A stretch of DNA of 64,000 nt from Candidatus Flexifilum affinis (lineage in GTDB: Bacteria > Chloroflexota > Anaerolineae > Aggregatilineales > Phototrophicaceae). The DNA lies in contig JADJPJ010000002.1 of assembly GCA_016713325.1 (NCBI GenBank), positions 682,001 to 746,000 of the forward strand, written 5' to 3'. Position numbers and translations under genes: made by a program. Positions within the stretch are counted from its first letter, which is position 1. Each line of letters starts with the position of its first letter. A model generated the notes under the pieces. It was given only the letters and a program-made list of their open reading frames with translations. It was not told the DNA's origin and made no database searches. Below, in pieces: positions 7,170-15,820 of this stretch.

Positions 7170-9605
7170 ATGGAATCCTACGCACAGCTTGTGCCGCTGA
7201 TTATCCTCTTCCCGGCCCTGGGCGCGTTCATCAATTTCTTCTGGGGTGCGCGCGTGGGCGAAAAAGTCGCCGCGACGATCGGTACGGTCGCCGCGTCTCT
7301 TTCGTTCGTCATCGCGCTGCTGCTCTACGCCTATCTGGGCGGCACGGGCTATACCGCCGCAGTGGTCAATCCACCTCTGCTGGATGGCTGGCTGCGCATT
7401 CCGGTGGCCAACCTGGAGATCCCCTGGCAGATGCGTGTCGATACGCTCAGCGTGACGATGATGCTGTTCGTCACTGGCGTTGGCTCGCTCATCCATATGT
7501 ACGCCATCGGCTACATGCACGGGGATGAACGCTTCTCGCGTTTCTTCGCCTATCTCAACATGTTCCTCGCCTTCATGCTCATCCTGGTGACGGGCAACAA
7601 CCTGCTGATGATGTTCGTCGGCTGGGAAGGCGTGGGCTTGTGTTCGTTCCTGCTGATCGGCTTCTGGTTCGACAAGGCCAAGGGTGTGGGCTGGCGCAAC
7701 AGCAACGCCGCGCGCAAGGCCTTCATCGTCAACCGTATCGGCGACTTCGGCGTCCTGATGGCCATCTTCCTGGTCTTCTGGACCTTCGGCACGCTCGACT
7801 TCTATCGTCCGGGCGAACTGGCCGTTGTCGGCGGCCATGGCGAGGCTCATGCGGCTGAGGGCGAACACAGCGAAGCCGCTGCGGTCGAAGGTGAGCATAA
7901 CGAAGCGGCCGCGGTCGAAGGCGAAGCCGCCGCTGTTGTAGAAGCGGATGCCGCCCATGCTGAGGACGAGCACACCGTCGCTGCCAGCAACGATCACATT
8001 GCGACCGACCAGCTCGGTATCTTCGGGCAGGCCACTCGGCTGATGGAAGAAGATCCCCAGCATCCGGTCGATTTCGGTCCCTTCTCGCTGCCTCTGGAAA
8101 CGGTGCTGGTACTTATCACCCTGTTCATGCTTCTGGGTGTGACCGGCAAGTCGGCGCAGATCCCGCTGTTCATCTGGCTGCCAGATGCGATGGCAGGTCC
8201 GACGCCGGTCAGCGCGCTCATCCACGCCGCGACGATGGTCACCGCCGGCGTGTACATGATGGTGCGCAGCAACGTCTTCTTCGAGTTCGCCGAGGTCACT
8301 TCGCTGGTCGTGGCGCTGGTCGGCACGAGCACGGCGCTGGTTGCCGGGTTCATAGCCCTGGGGCAGTGGGATATCAAGCGCGTGCTGGCCTACAGCACCG
8401 TGAGCCAGCTCGGTTGCATGGTGGCAGCGGTCGGCGTGGGCGCGTTCGGCGCGGCCCTCTTCCACGTCGTCACGCATGCGTTCTTCAAGGCACTGCTCTT
8501 CCTTGGCAGCGGTTCGGTCATTCACGGCATAGAGCATGGCCATCATCATGCACACAGTCATGGACATGACCACGCGCATGACGCACACGAAATTGTGCCC
8601 CACGACGAACACGCAGTAGCCCATGAAGCGGAATTTGACCCGCAGGACATGCGCAATATGGGCGGTCTGCGCAGTCGGATGCCCCTGACTTACATCACGT
8701 ACGTTATCGGAACGCTGGCCCTGGCCGGCATCATTCCGTTCGCTGGCTTCTGGTCGAAAGACGAAATCCTGGCTGACGCCTGGCTGGCCGGTGTGCTCGA
8801 CAATCAGGTCGGCGGCTTCATCGCCGTCGGTGGCCTGCTGCTGGCGGCCGGCTTCACAGCCTTCTACATGTGGCGGCAGGTGGTCATGGTCTTCCACGGC
8901 CAGCCGCGCACCGACGCTGCGGAACACGCTTCCGAAAGCTCGCCGCTGATGGTCATCCCGCTGCTGGTGCTGGCCTTCTTCAGCATCTTCATCGGCTTCA
9001 TCAACACGCCGAGCAACGTGCTCGGGCTGGACGGCATCTTTGGCGCGCACCGCTTCACCGACTGGCTCGGTCAGACGGTGGTGAACGCGCACGCGGCGGA
9101 GTTCCAACCGCTGATCGCGATCGGCGCGCTGGGCCTGGCGCTGACGGCGATCATCCTTGCCGGACGTATCTACGGCAAGGGGCAGGCGGTCACCATGGAC
9201 AACCGCGACCCGCTGCAATTGCAGCCGGCCACGGCGCCGTTCTGGTCGCTGGCCAATGCTCGCCTGTACTGGGATGAAACCTACTATCGTCTCTTCGAAG
9301 GTCCATTCAACCGTCTGGCGAATTTCCTCGCCAATACGCTGGACTGGGCTTTCTGGCACGACTACTTCCATGATGGCGTGATCGGTAAGGGCTTCAACGG
9401 CATCGCCGCGCTGCTGAGCAAACCGATCGATCTGGGCATCATCGACGGGGCCGTCAATGGAATGGGAGCACTCATGCGCTGGCTGAGTGGTGGCCTGCGC
9501 CGGGTGCAGACGGGTTATGTGCGGACGTATGCGATCACGTTCCTCCTTGGAGTCGTGCTCGTGATCATCGTGTTGCTGCTGCCGTTAATCAACACGAACG
9601 GCTGA
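7170..9605 (+). CDS. nuoL: NADH-quinone oxidoreductase subunit L with His-rich insertions
   Basis: This is the distal antiporter-like proton-pumping subunit with a lateral helix (811 aa; about 610-650 is usual). Core signatures are GWEGVGLCSFLLIGFW, WLPDAMAGPTPVSALIHAATMVTAGVYM, and the HAFFKALLFLGSGSVIHG region. Two insertions explain the extra length. Residues ~221-277 are Ala/Glu/His-rich and contain a 10-residue tandem repeat (EGEHSEAAAV, EGEHNEAAAV, EGEAAAVV). Residues ~451-490 hold a dense histidine run (HGHHHAHSHGHDHAHDAH) placed exactly between SVIHG and the conserved DMRNMGGLR. The C-terminus supplies the long lateral helix and anchor. Both insertions fall in loops. Confidence 0.96.
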   Translation: MESYAQLVPLIILFPALGAFINFFWGARVGEKVAATIGTVAASLSFVIALLLYAYLGGTGYTAAVVNPPLLDGWLRIPVANLEIPWQMRVDTLSVTMMLFVTGVGSLIHMYAIGYMHGDERFSRFFAYLNMFLAFMLILVTGNNLLMMFVGWEGVGLCSFLLIGFWFDKAKGVGWRNSNAARKAFIVNRIGDFGVLMAIFLVFWTFGTLDFYRPGELAVVGGHGEAHAAEGEHSEAAAVEGEHNEAAAVEGEAAAVVEADAAHAEDEHTVAASNDHIATDQLGIFGQATRLMEEDPQHPVDFGPFSLPLETVLVLITLFMLLGVTGKSAQIPLFIWLPDAMAGPTPVSALIHAATMVTAGVYMMVRSNVFFEFAEVTSLVVALVGTSTALVAGFIALGQWDIKRVLAYSTVSQLGCMVAAVGVGAFGAALFHVVTHAFFKALLFLGSGSVIHGIEHGHHHAHSHGHDHAHDAHEIVPHDEHAVAHEAEFDPQDMRNMGGLRSRMPLTYITYVIGTLALAGIIPFAGFWSKDEILADAWLAGVLDNQVGGFIAVGGLLLAAGFTAFYMWRQVVMVFHGQPRTDAAEHASESSPLMVIPLLVLAFFSIFIGFINTPSNVLGLDGIFGAHRFTDWLGQTVVNAHAAEFQPLIAIGALGLALTAIILAGRIYGKGQAVTMDNRDPLQLQPATAPFWSLANARLYWDETYYRLFEGPFNRLANFLANTLDWAFWHDYFHDGVIGKGFNGIAALLSKPIDLGIIDGAVNGMGALMRWLSGGLRRVQTGYVRTYAITFLLGVVLVIIVLLLPLINTNG

Positions 9606-9623
9606 ACGGGAGCTATTTGAAAC

Positions 9624-11177
9624 ATGGAAAACACGGGCTTTTCGTTGCTCACACTCGTCCTGTTTCTGCCGCTGGTGGGCTTCAGCATTCTGCTGTTTAT
9701 CCGGGAACAGCAGGAGAGCGCCATCAAGTGGACGGCGTTCGGGACGAGCATCGTCACCTTTGTTGCGTCGCTGCTCCTGTGGATCGGGTTCAACACCAGT
9801 GAAGCGGGCTTGCAGTTTGTGCAGCAATGGGATTGGCTGCCGAAGTACGGCATCAGCTACTATGTCGGCATCGACGGGCTGAGCCTGCTGATGGTCATCC
9901 TGACCACCTTTATCATGCCGATCGCCATTCTGTCATCGTTCAACAGCCACGTTCTCCATGAGCGGGGGCGGGTGAAGCTGTACTACCTGTTCATGCTGCT
10001 GCTCGAATGGGCGATGATCGGCGTGTTCGTCGCGCAGGATCTGGTCATCTTCTACATCTTCTGGGAAGTGACCCTCGTGCCGATGTACTTCCTGATTGGC
10101 ATCTGGGGTGCGGAAAAACGGATCTACGCCGCCATCAAGTTCTTCCTGTATACGATGGCCGGCTCGATCCTGATGCTGCTGGCCATTCTGTATGTCGGCA
10201 GCCAGGCGGGCACGTTCGCCGTGCCGGAGATCATCGCCGGCATCCAGAACGGGACCATCAGCTTCCCCTTCGACGGCCTGTTTAGCACGCAGTCGTTCCT
10301 GTTCCTTGGCTTCTTCATCGCCTTCGCCATCAAAGTGCCGATCTGGCCGCTGCACAGTTGGCTGCCTGACGCTCACGTTCAAGCGCCGACAGCTGGCTCC
10401 GTCATCCTGGCCGGCGTCCTGCTGAAGATGGGCACGTATGGTCTGGTGCGGTTCTGCCTGCCGCTGTTCCCGGAGGCGTCGGTCGGATGGGCGCCGGTCA
10501 TCGGCGTGCTGGCGGTCATCGGCATCATCTACGGCGCCTGGGTGAGCTATGCGCAGACGGACGTCAAAAAGCTGGTCGCGTACTCCTCGGTCAGCCACCT
10601 CGGGTTCGTAGTCCTCGGCATCTTCGCGCTGAACGCGCAGGGCATCGAGGGCGGCATCCTGCAGATGGTCAACCACGGCATCAGCACCGGCGGCCTGTTC
10701 TTGCTCGTCGGTATGCTCTATGAACGACGTCACACCAAGGAACTGGCGGCCTTCGGTGGTATCTGGAAAGCCATGCCGCTCTTCGGCGGGATCAGCCTGA
10801 TCGTCACGCTGAGCAGCATGGGTCTGCCGGGCCTGAACGGCTTCATCGGCGAGTTCACCATTCTCCTTGGCACCTTTGGTAGTGACGTTCTCGGCTTCTT
10901 CTATGCGATGTTCGCCACCATCGGCGTCATCCTGGCGGCCGTCTACATGTTGTACATGTTCCAGCGCGTCTATCTGGGCGAGCTGGTCAAGGAAGAGAAT
11001 AAGAACCTTCCGCCGCTGGCGTGGAACGAGATTGCCGTAATGATCCCGATCCTGATCGCCATTTTCCTGATCGGTTTGCAGCCAGCGCCCTTCTTCGACA
11101 CGATGAATGCCAGCGTCGGGGAGCTTGTGGCGCATGTCGGCCAATTCGTGACGACTGTCGCGCAGGCCGTGCCATAG
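9624..11177 (+). CDS. nuoM: NADH-quinone oxidoreductase subunit M
   Basis: This 517-aa antiporter-like proton-pumping subunit of complex I has about 14 membrane helices. Visible signatures include YYVGIDGLSLLMVILTTF, the FYIFWEVTLVPMYFLIGIWG segment with its essential Glu, the central lysine region KVPIWPLHSWLPDAHVQAPTAG, and VAYSSVSHLGFVVLGIF. Length is normal, unlike NuoH, NuoJ and NuoL. Neighbours are nuoL (18 nt upstream) and nuoN (13 nt downstream). Confidence 0.97.
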   Translation: MENTGFSLLTLVLFLPLVGFSILLFIREQQESAIKWTAFGTSIVTFVASLLLWIGFNTSEAGLQFVQQWDWLPKYGISYYVGIDGLSLLMVILTTFIMPIAILSSFNSHVLHERGRVKLYYLFMLLLEWAMIGVFVAQDLVIFYIFWEVTLVPMYFLIGIWGAEKRIYAAIKFFLYTMAGSILMLLAILYVGSQAGTFAVPEIIAGIQNGTISFPFDGLFSTQSFLFLGFFIAFAIKVPIWPLHSWLPDAHVQAPTAGSVILAGVLLKMGTYGLVRFCLPLFPEASVGWAPVIGVLAVIGIIYGAWVSYAQTDVKKLVAYSSVSHLGFVVLGIFALNAQGIEGGILQMVNHGISTGGLFLLVGMLYERRHTKELAAFGGIWKAMPLFGGISLIVTLSSMGLPGLNGFIGEFTILLGTFGSDVLGFFYAMFATIGVILAAVYMLYMFQRVYLGELVKEENKNLPPLAWNEIAVMIPILIAIFLIGLQPAPFFDTMNASVGELVAHVGQFVTTVAQAVP

Positions 11178-11190
11178 CGAGGGCGCGCTG

Positions 11191-12699
11191 ATGTTCGAGG
11201 TTCCGAGCCTAGCTTCACTCAATATCGAGGTTGCCCTGCCGGCCATTTTCCTGGCCTTCTGGGCAATCGTGGTGCTGGTGGTCGATCTGTTCCTTCCCAA
11301 GGAGCGGCGGATGACGACTGTCTGGCTGAGCATCGCCGGCATCGTCATCACCTTCGTGCTGAATCTGCTGGTCTACAACCAGCATGAGCAGGCGTTCCTG
11401 GGCATGTTCGTCGCCGACCCGTTCAGCGGCTTTCTCAACATCGTCATTCTGTTGACGGCGTTGATGGGTATTCTGCTCAGTGTCGACTATCTCAAGCGCA
11501 CGGGGATCGAGCGGGGCGAGTTTTACTCGCTGCTGCTCTTCACCACCACCGGTATGATGTTTATGACCGGCGCGAACGACCTGATCACGGTGTTCGTCGC
11601 GCTGGAACTGCTGAGCATCCCGCTCTACGTGCTTTCGGCCTTCCGCGCACCCGATCTCAAGTCGGAAGAGAGCGGTCTGAAATACTTCATCATGGGCGCA
11701 TACGCCAGCGCCTTCTTCGTGTTCGGCGCGGCCATGGTCTATGGCGCAACCGGCACGACGAGTTTGCCGGAAATCTTCAACGCGCTTGGGAACCTTGGGC
11801 AGCCGGGGGGGCCATCGCTCTTCCTGATGATCCTTGGCGCCGGCCTGATCGTCGTCGGCCTGGGCTTCAAAGTGGCCGTGGTGCCGTTCCACATGTGGAC
11901 GCCGGACGTTTACGAAGGCGCACCAACGCCGGTGACCGCGTTCATGAGCGTCGGCGCCAAGGCGGGCGGCTTCGCTGCCCTGCTGCGCATCATGATCATC
12001 GGCCTGCCGCTGCTGACGGTGAACGAACAGACCGTCGCGACGTGGCAGACCACGCTGTGGCTGATCGCGGCGGCGACCCTGATCCTCGGGAACCTCGTGG
12101 CGATTTTGCAGTCCAATGTCAAGCGCATGCTCGCCTACTCCTCGATCGCTCACGCCGGCTACATCCTGATGGCGGTAGCGGCGGCCGGAACCCCTGGCAT
12201 GGGCGACCAGGCCGCGCAGGCGGCTCTGGTTTACCTGATGGCCTACATGTTCACCAACATGGGCGCGTTCGCCATCGCGCTGTCGATCGAAAAAGACGAC
12301 GGCACGGGGACCAATATCTCCGATTTCAACGGCCTGGGCCGCAGCCGTCCGCTGCTGGCAGCGATGATGGCGCTGTTCATGCTCAGCCTGACCGGTATCC
12401 CACTGACCTCCGGGTTCATGGGTAAGTGGCTGGTTTTCCAGGCGGCCATCGACGCGCAGCTCATTCCGCTGGCGATCATCGGCGTGCTGACCAGCGTCAT
12501 CAGCGCTTTTTACTACGCGCGCATCATCATCAACATGTATTTTGGCGAAAGCCAGGGCGACCCCGCCGAAGGTTCGACCACCTACGTCAAATGGGCTGCC
12601 TACATCGCGTTTGCCGGAACGATCCTGATCGGCATTGCCCCGATGCTGGTGACGACGCTCACCGATCGCGTGGCGCTGGCCGTCAGCATGCTGCCATAG
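11191..12699 (+). CDS. nuoN: NADH-quinone oxidoreductase subunit N
   Basis: This 502-aa antiporter-like proton-pumping subunit closes the nuo operon. The motifs are ELLSIPLYVLSAFRAPD (conserved Glu), GFKVAVVPFHMWTPDVYEGAPTPVTAF (central Lys) and MLAYSSIAHAGYILMAV. Normal length and helix pattern. An intrinsic terminator lies 30 nt after the stop. Confidence 0.97.
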   Translation: MFEVPSLASLNIEVALPAIFLAFWAIVVLVVDLFLPKERRMTTVWLSIAGIVITFVLNLLVYNQHEQAFLGMFVADPFSGFLNIVILLTALMGILLSVDYLKRTGIERGEFYSLLLFTTTGMMFMTGANDLITVFVALELLSIPLYVLSAFRAPDLKSEESGLKYFIMGAYASAFFVFGAAMVYGATGTTSLPEIFNALGNLGQPGGPSLFLMILGAGLIVVGLGFKVAVVPFHMWTPDVYEGAPTPVTAFMSVGAKAGGFAALLRIMIIGLPLLTVNEQTVATWQTTLWLIAAATLILGNLVAILQSNVKRMLAYSSIAHAGYILMAVAAAGTPGMGDQAAQAALVYLMAYMFTNMGAFAIALSIEKDDGTGTNISDFNGLGRSRPLLAAMMALFMLSLTGIPLTSGFMGKWLVFQAAIDAQLIPLAIIGVLTSVISAFYYARIIINMYFGESQGDPAEGSTTYVKWAAYIAFAGTILIGIAPMLVTTLTDRVALAVSMLP

Positions 12700-12728
12700 A
12701 CGCAGGCAGGGCAGTACCGATAATCCAC

Positions 12729-12755
12729 AGGGGCGCCTCGAGCGCCCCTCTTTTT
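12729..12755 (+). terminator. Intrinsic terminator of the nuo operon
   Basis: AGGGGCGC and GCGCCCCT form a perfect 8-bp stem around a 5-nt loop (CTCGA), followed by CTTTTT. It lies between nuoN and the next gene, which starts 16 nt later. Confidence 0.88.
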
Positions 12756-12770
12756 GTCTAGAGGCCCTTC

Positions 12771-13712
12771 ATGTCACGCGACACTCGCCTGGGAATCCTG
12801 TATATCCTGATCGCCGTCGTCGGCTACAGCTTCTTTGCGGTTTTCACCAAGACGCTGTTGGCTGAAGGGATGCGTCCCGTGGATATCGGCGTGTGGCGCT
12901 TTGCCATGTCCGCTGCGCTCATCTGGATCTTCCGAACCCTTGTGCGTGTTCGGCAAAAACAGTCGCTGGCGCTGCCCCGCATTTCACGGTTGGGCGTGCT
13001 GGTCATGGGCGTAATGATGGCGTCGGCCGCTTTGACCGCTTTCTACGGCCTGGAGCGCCTGCCCTCGGCGACTTATCTGGTCCTCTTCTATACCTACCCG
13101 GTGATCACGGCGCTGATTGAAGCGGTGCTCGGTGCCCGACTGCCGCGCGTCGCCTGGCTTGCCCTTTTCCTGACGGTGGTCGGGGTAGCATTTGCGACCC
13201 CGGACTTCAGTCAGGGGCTGCGCGGCGAGAATCTGCCGGGTGTGATCATCGCCTTCATCAACGCACTGGTGATCGCCATCTACTACGTCATCGGCAGCCG
13301 CACGCTGGCGTCGGTCAAGGACACCTTGAGTTCGACGGCGATGATACTGACGGCGACCTTTGGCGTCGTCCTGATTGCCGGCCTGTTCATGGGGGTTGCC
13401 CCGCCCCCGACGCCGACGGCCTGGTTGGCGGTGACGCTGCTGACGGTCATCAGCACGGTGATTCCCGTGTTCATGCTGACCAACGGCATTCCCCGGTTGG
13501 GCGCGGCACAGGCTGGCATTGTCGGCTCGATCGAGCCCATCCTCGCGTCCATCCTGGCCTGGATCTTCCTGGGCGAGGCGATGACGATCAATCAGGGGCT
13601 TGGTGGCGTCGTCATTGTCGCCGCGATCGTGGTCCTACAGCTTCCTGCCATCCTCGCGCGCCGCCGGCTCGGCGAATTCTCTCCAGCTCAGGAGCCGTCC
13701 CCTCAGAATTAG
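12771..13712 (+). CDS. EamA/DMT-superfamily transporter
   Basis: This 313-aa integral membrane protein has about ten hydrophobic helices arranged as two EamA repeats (about 8-145 and 160-300). Typical signatures are the YSFFAVFTK start, the ATYLVLFYTYPVITALIEAVLG segment of repeat 1, and GAAQAGIVGSIEPILASILAWIFLGE of repeat 2. The family exports small metabolites, often amino acids or nucleosides, and the substrate cannot be read from sequence. GAGG lies six bases before the ATG. It follows the nuo terminator and is not part of complex I. Confidence 0.9.
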   Translation: MSRDTRLGILYILIAVVGYSFFAVFTKTLLAEGMRPVDIGVWRFAMSAALIWIFRTLVRVRQKQSLALPRISRLGVLVMGVMMASAALTAFYGLERLPSATYLVLFYTYPVITALIEAVLGARLPRVAWLALFLTVVGVAFATPDFSQGLRGENLPGVIIAFINALVIAIYYVIGSRTLASVKDTLSSTAMILTATFGVVLIAGLFMGVAPPPTPTAWLAVTLLTVISTVIPVFMLTNGIPRLGAAQAGIVGSIEPILASILAWIFLGEAMTINQGLGGVVIVAAIVVLQLPAILARRRLGEFSPAQEPSPQN

Positions 13713-13796
13713 GGGGCGCAAGTGCGTCCCGCGTCGCGCACACTTACAGTATCACTTGTCAGAGACGCGGCGCCGGAGCATAGAACAGGTTTACCC

Positions 13797-14363
13797 ATGA
13801 CGACCAAGCTGAAGCACGACATTGTCTCGACCGATATGCGCAGGCGATTGCTGGCCAATCGCGAGGGGAGGCTGCACAGCGCGCAGTGGTTGGATCTGGC
13901 GACAGAGCCGCTGGTGGCGCTGCTTCTGCTGGCTGGCCCGGCGGCTGTGATCCTCGGACCTCGCCTGGCGATCGTCTTTCGCGCCTGGTGGCTCTTTCTG
14001 CTGATTTTCGTTGTGGTGGCGGTCGTGCCGGTACTGCTGCGGGCGCGTCGTTATGCCCGCGCGCCGATCTTCTTCACCCGCCTTTACGGGACAGGCGGCT
14101 TGCAGCGGCGCATCCTGTTCTGGCAGTCGGCTCAGTTTCAAACCGCCGGCGAAGTGACGGTTAAGTTCACCCGCCAGTTGGCGCCGCCGCTGCCGACCGA
14201 GCGTGGTCATGAATACCTGGTGTACTATCTGGATGAGCCAAGTGGCAAGGTGCTCCTGAGCTGCGCACCAGCCGATCACCAGGATGCCGAGTCCTGGATG
14301 CCAAACAAGCGCTTCGAGGCGCGGCTGACGCGTCGACAGGGAAGCACGATCAAGAAACCATAG
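13797..14363 (+). CDS. Uncharacterised two-helix membrane protein
   Basis: This 188-aa protein belongs to no family I recognise. The N-terminus (1-45) is basic and soluble. Two hydrophobic helices follow at about 48-68 and 72-92, ending in a basic RARRYARAP stop-transfer. The C-terminal ~95 residues are soluble and mixed alpha/beta (VTVKFTRQLAPPLPTERGHEYLVYYLDEPSGKVLLSCAP). Both ends should face the cytoplasm. I chose the ATG at 13797. A GTG at 13722 would add 25 residues of low-complexity sequence with no ribosome site. It is followed by the thioesterase gene after 27 nt. Confidence 0.7.
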   Translation: MTTKLKHDIVSTDMRRRLLANREGRLHSAQWLDLATEPLVALLLLAGPAAVILGPRLAIVFRAWWLFLLIFVVVAVVPVLLRARRYARAPIFFTRLYGTGGLQRRILFWQSAQFQTAGEVTVKFTRQLAPPLPTERGHEYLVYYLDEPSGKVLLSCAPADHQDAESWMPNKRFEARLTRRQGSTIKKP

Positions 14364-14390
14364 TCTTCACTTTCGCGATGAAGGTTGCCG

Positions 14391-14873
14391 ATGAATCCTG
14401 TGACGAGTTCCGCGTTGCAAGAGATCTGCCTGCCGACCGGCGTCTGTTTCGGCTGCGGGCCGGCTCACCCGGAAGGGCTGCATATCCGCAGCTTCTGGAG
14501 CGAGGACGGCCAGTACGTCGTGGCGACGGTCCAGCCGGACGCGAAGTACACGTCAGGATTCCAGGATGCCCTCTATGGCGGCACCATCGCGTCGCTGATC
14601 GACTGTCACTCTAACTGGACGGCGATGGCTTTTGGCTACCGCGCCGAAGACCGCGAACCGGGCAGCAAGCCCCTGATCGCCTCGGTGACGGGCAGCCTGT
14701 CGGTAAAATATCTCAGGCCGACGCCGATGAACGTACCGATCTTCTTGAAGGCCTGGGTCGACGGAGACGTGGGCCGCAAGACGCGCGTGATCTGCGAGCT
14801 GGGCGCAAACGGCATCGTCACGGCTCTGGGCGACTCGGTCTTCGTGCGCATCGACCCGACGATGTTTGAGTAG
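14391..14873 (+). CDS. Hotdog-fold thioesterase (PaaI-like)
   Basis: This 160-aa protein has the arrangement of the PaaI/4HBT hotdog family. An N-terminal CFGCGPAHPEGL segment is typical of one branch. Next comes GFQDALYGGTIASLIDCHSNW, where the glycine pair and Asp/His lie at the active-site helix, and then the SVKYLRPTP strand. Such enzymes hydrolyse acyl-CoA thioesters, and the acyl group is unknown. I chose ATG 14391 because AAGG lies six bases upstream; a TTG at 14385 would add two residues. A GC-rich hairpin without a T-tract (14899-14917) follows the stop. Confidence 0.85.
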   Translation: MNPVTSSALQEICLPTGVCFGCGPAHPEGLHIRSFWSEDGQYVVATVQPDAKYTSGFQDALYGGTIASLIDCHSNWTAMAFGYRAEDREPGSKPLIASVTGSLSVKYLRPTPMNVPIFLKAWVDGDVGRKTRVICELGANGIVTALGDSVFVRIDPTMFE

Positions 14874-15008
14874 CTTCTAGCGACACCCTCTCAAAGTCGG
14901 GCAGGCCGGTCCTGCCTGTAATACCACTTCTGCTGCACGTCCATGGTCCCTGAACTGCGACATTCGAATGAACGTCGCCGACGAGGTATGCCTGATAGCC
15001 CCACTTCA

Positions 15009-15037
15009 TTGACAACGAATCGCAAGAGTCGTAGAAT
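15009..15037 (+). promoter_or_regulatory. Promoter of the tetR-hydrolase pair
   Basis: TTGACA (15009-15014, consensus) and TAGAAT (15032-15037) are spaced by exactly 17 bp. The expected start site near 15044 falls inside the palindrome described next. Confidence 0.8.
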
Positions 15038-15056
15038 TTGACCAGGTGGTCAAATT
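15035..15056 (+). promoter_or_regulatory. Probable TetR operator
   Basis: AATTTGACCA and TGGTCAAATT form a perfect inverted repeat of 10-bp arms with a 2-bp centre (GG). It overlaps the -10 element and start site of the promoter of the downstream TetR-type gene, the position expected for an autorepressor binding site. Confidence 0.75.
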
Positions 15057-15108
15057 TGCGTCAATCCGATAGGCGGTAGCGCGGAATCGGCTCCATGAGG
15101 TCAATGAC

Positions 15109-15753
15109 GTGGCACTTCAGGCGTTTGAAAAGCTGTCGGAACCGGAACGAAGCCGCATTCTCAGTGCGTGCGTGGCCGAATTCACTGCGCACGGCTACGG
15201 TCAGGCTTCAACCAACAACATTGTCAAGCAGCTTGGCATTCCGAAAGGCAGTCTTTTCTACTGGTTCGGGAGCAAGGATGGCCTGTATCTCTATCTGGTA
15301 GACCGGGCGATGAAGCGCTTCGTCGAAGTCTTTGCGACCGCGGCGCGCGACTGGCCGAATGAGATCCTCGCCCGATACCGCATCCTGATCGCGTCATCCC
15401 TCGCTTTTCTCGAGCAGAATCCCGACCACTACCGCCTCGTGATGACCTTCATGGATGGAGAAGCCAGGCATCTGCTGGGGCCGTATATGCAGGAGCATTG
15501 GCAGGAAGGATTGTCCGTATGGGCCAATTGGTTCGCAGGCGTTGATGTCAGTGATTTCCGAACCAGTCCGGAAGAAGTGCACCGGCTGTTGATGTGGGTG
15601 CTGGCGGGTATCAAGCTCGAAATGTACGCGATGGTAGACCGCCAGAACCCGGTGGGGACAGCGCATCCGCAGTTCATGGAACACATCGACATGGTGATTC
15701 GGCTCCTGTCCCACTCGATTTATCACCATCCCGAGCGTTGGGGATATGCGTGA
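15109..15753 (+). CDS. TetR/AcrR-family transcriptional regulator
   Basis: This 214-aa protein has the TetR N-terminal DNA-binding domain. It reads RSRILSACVAEFTAHGYGQAS, then TNNIVKQLGIPKGSLFYWFGSK (recognition helix and the YxxFxSK-type turn), at residues ~12-58. The rest is an alpha-helical ligand-binding domain with several aromatic residues. The start is a GTG with GAGG nine bases upstream; no in-frame ATG fits the domain. The gene sits 52 nt after a perfect 22-bp palindrome overlapping its own promoter and 67 nt before an alpha/beta hydrolase. It probably represses itself and the hydrolase until a ligand binds. Confidence 0.93.
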   Translation: MALQAFEKLSEPERSRILSACVAEFTAHGYGQASTNNIVKQLGIPKGSLFYWFGSKDGLYLYLVDRAMKRFVEVFATAARDWPNEILARYRILIASSLAFLEQNPDHYRLVMTFMDGEARHLLGPYMQEHWQEGLSVWANWFAGVDVSDFRTSPEEVHRLLMWVLAGIKLEMYAMVDRQNPVGTAHPQFMEHIDMVIRLLSHSIYHHPERWGYA

Positions 15754-15820
15754 TCTGCTGGTCCGGCGATCCGGCCAGCATCTTTCCTCGTCCAATTGCA
15801 GTCAGCCTATGGAGGCGGTC

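Noticed and set aside
6840..9371. An 843-residue open frame on the minus strand
   Set aside because: It lies antisense to nuoK and nuoL and is full of His/Gln/Arg/Asp low complexity with no fold signature.
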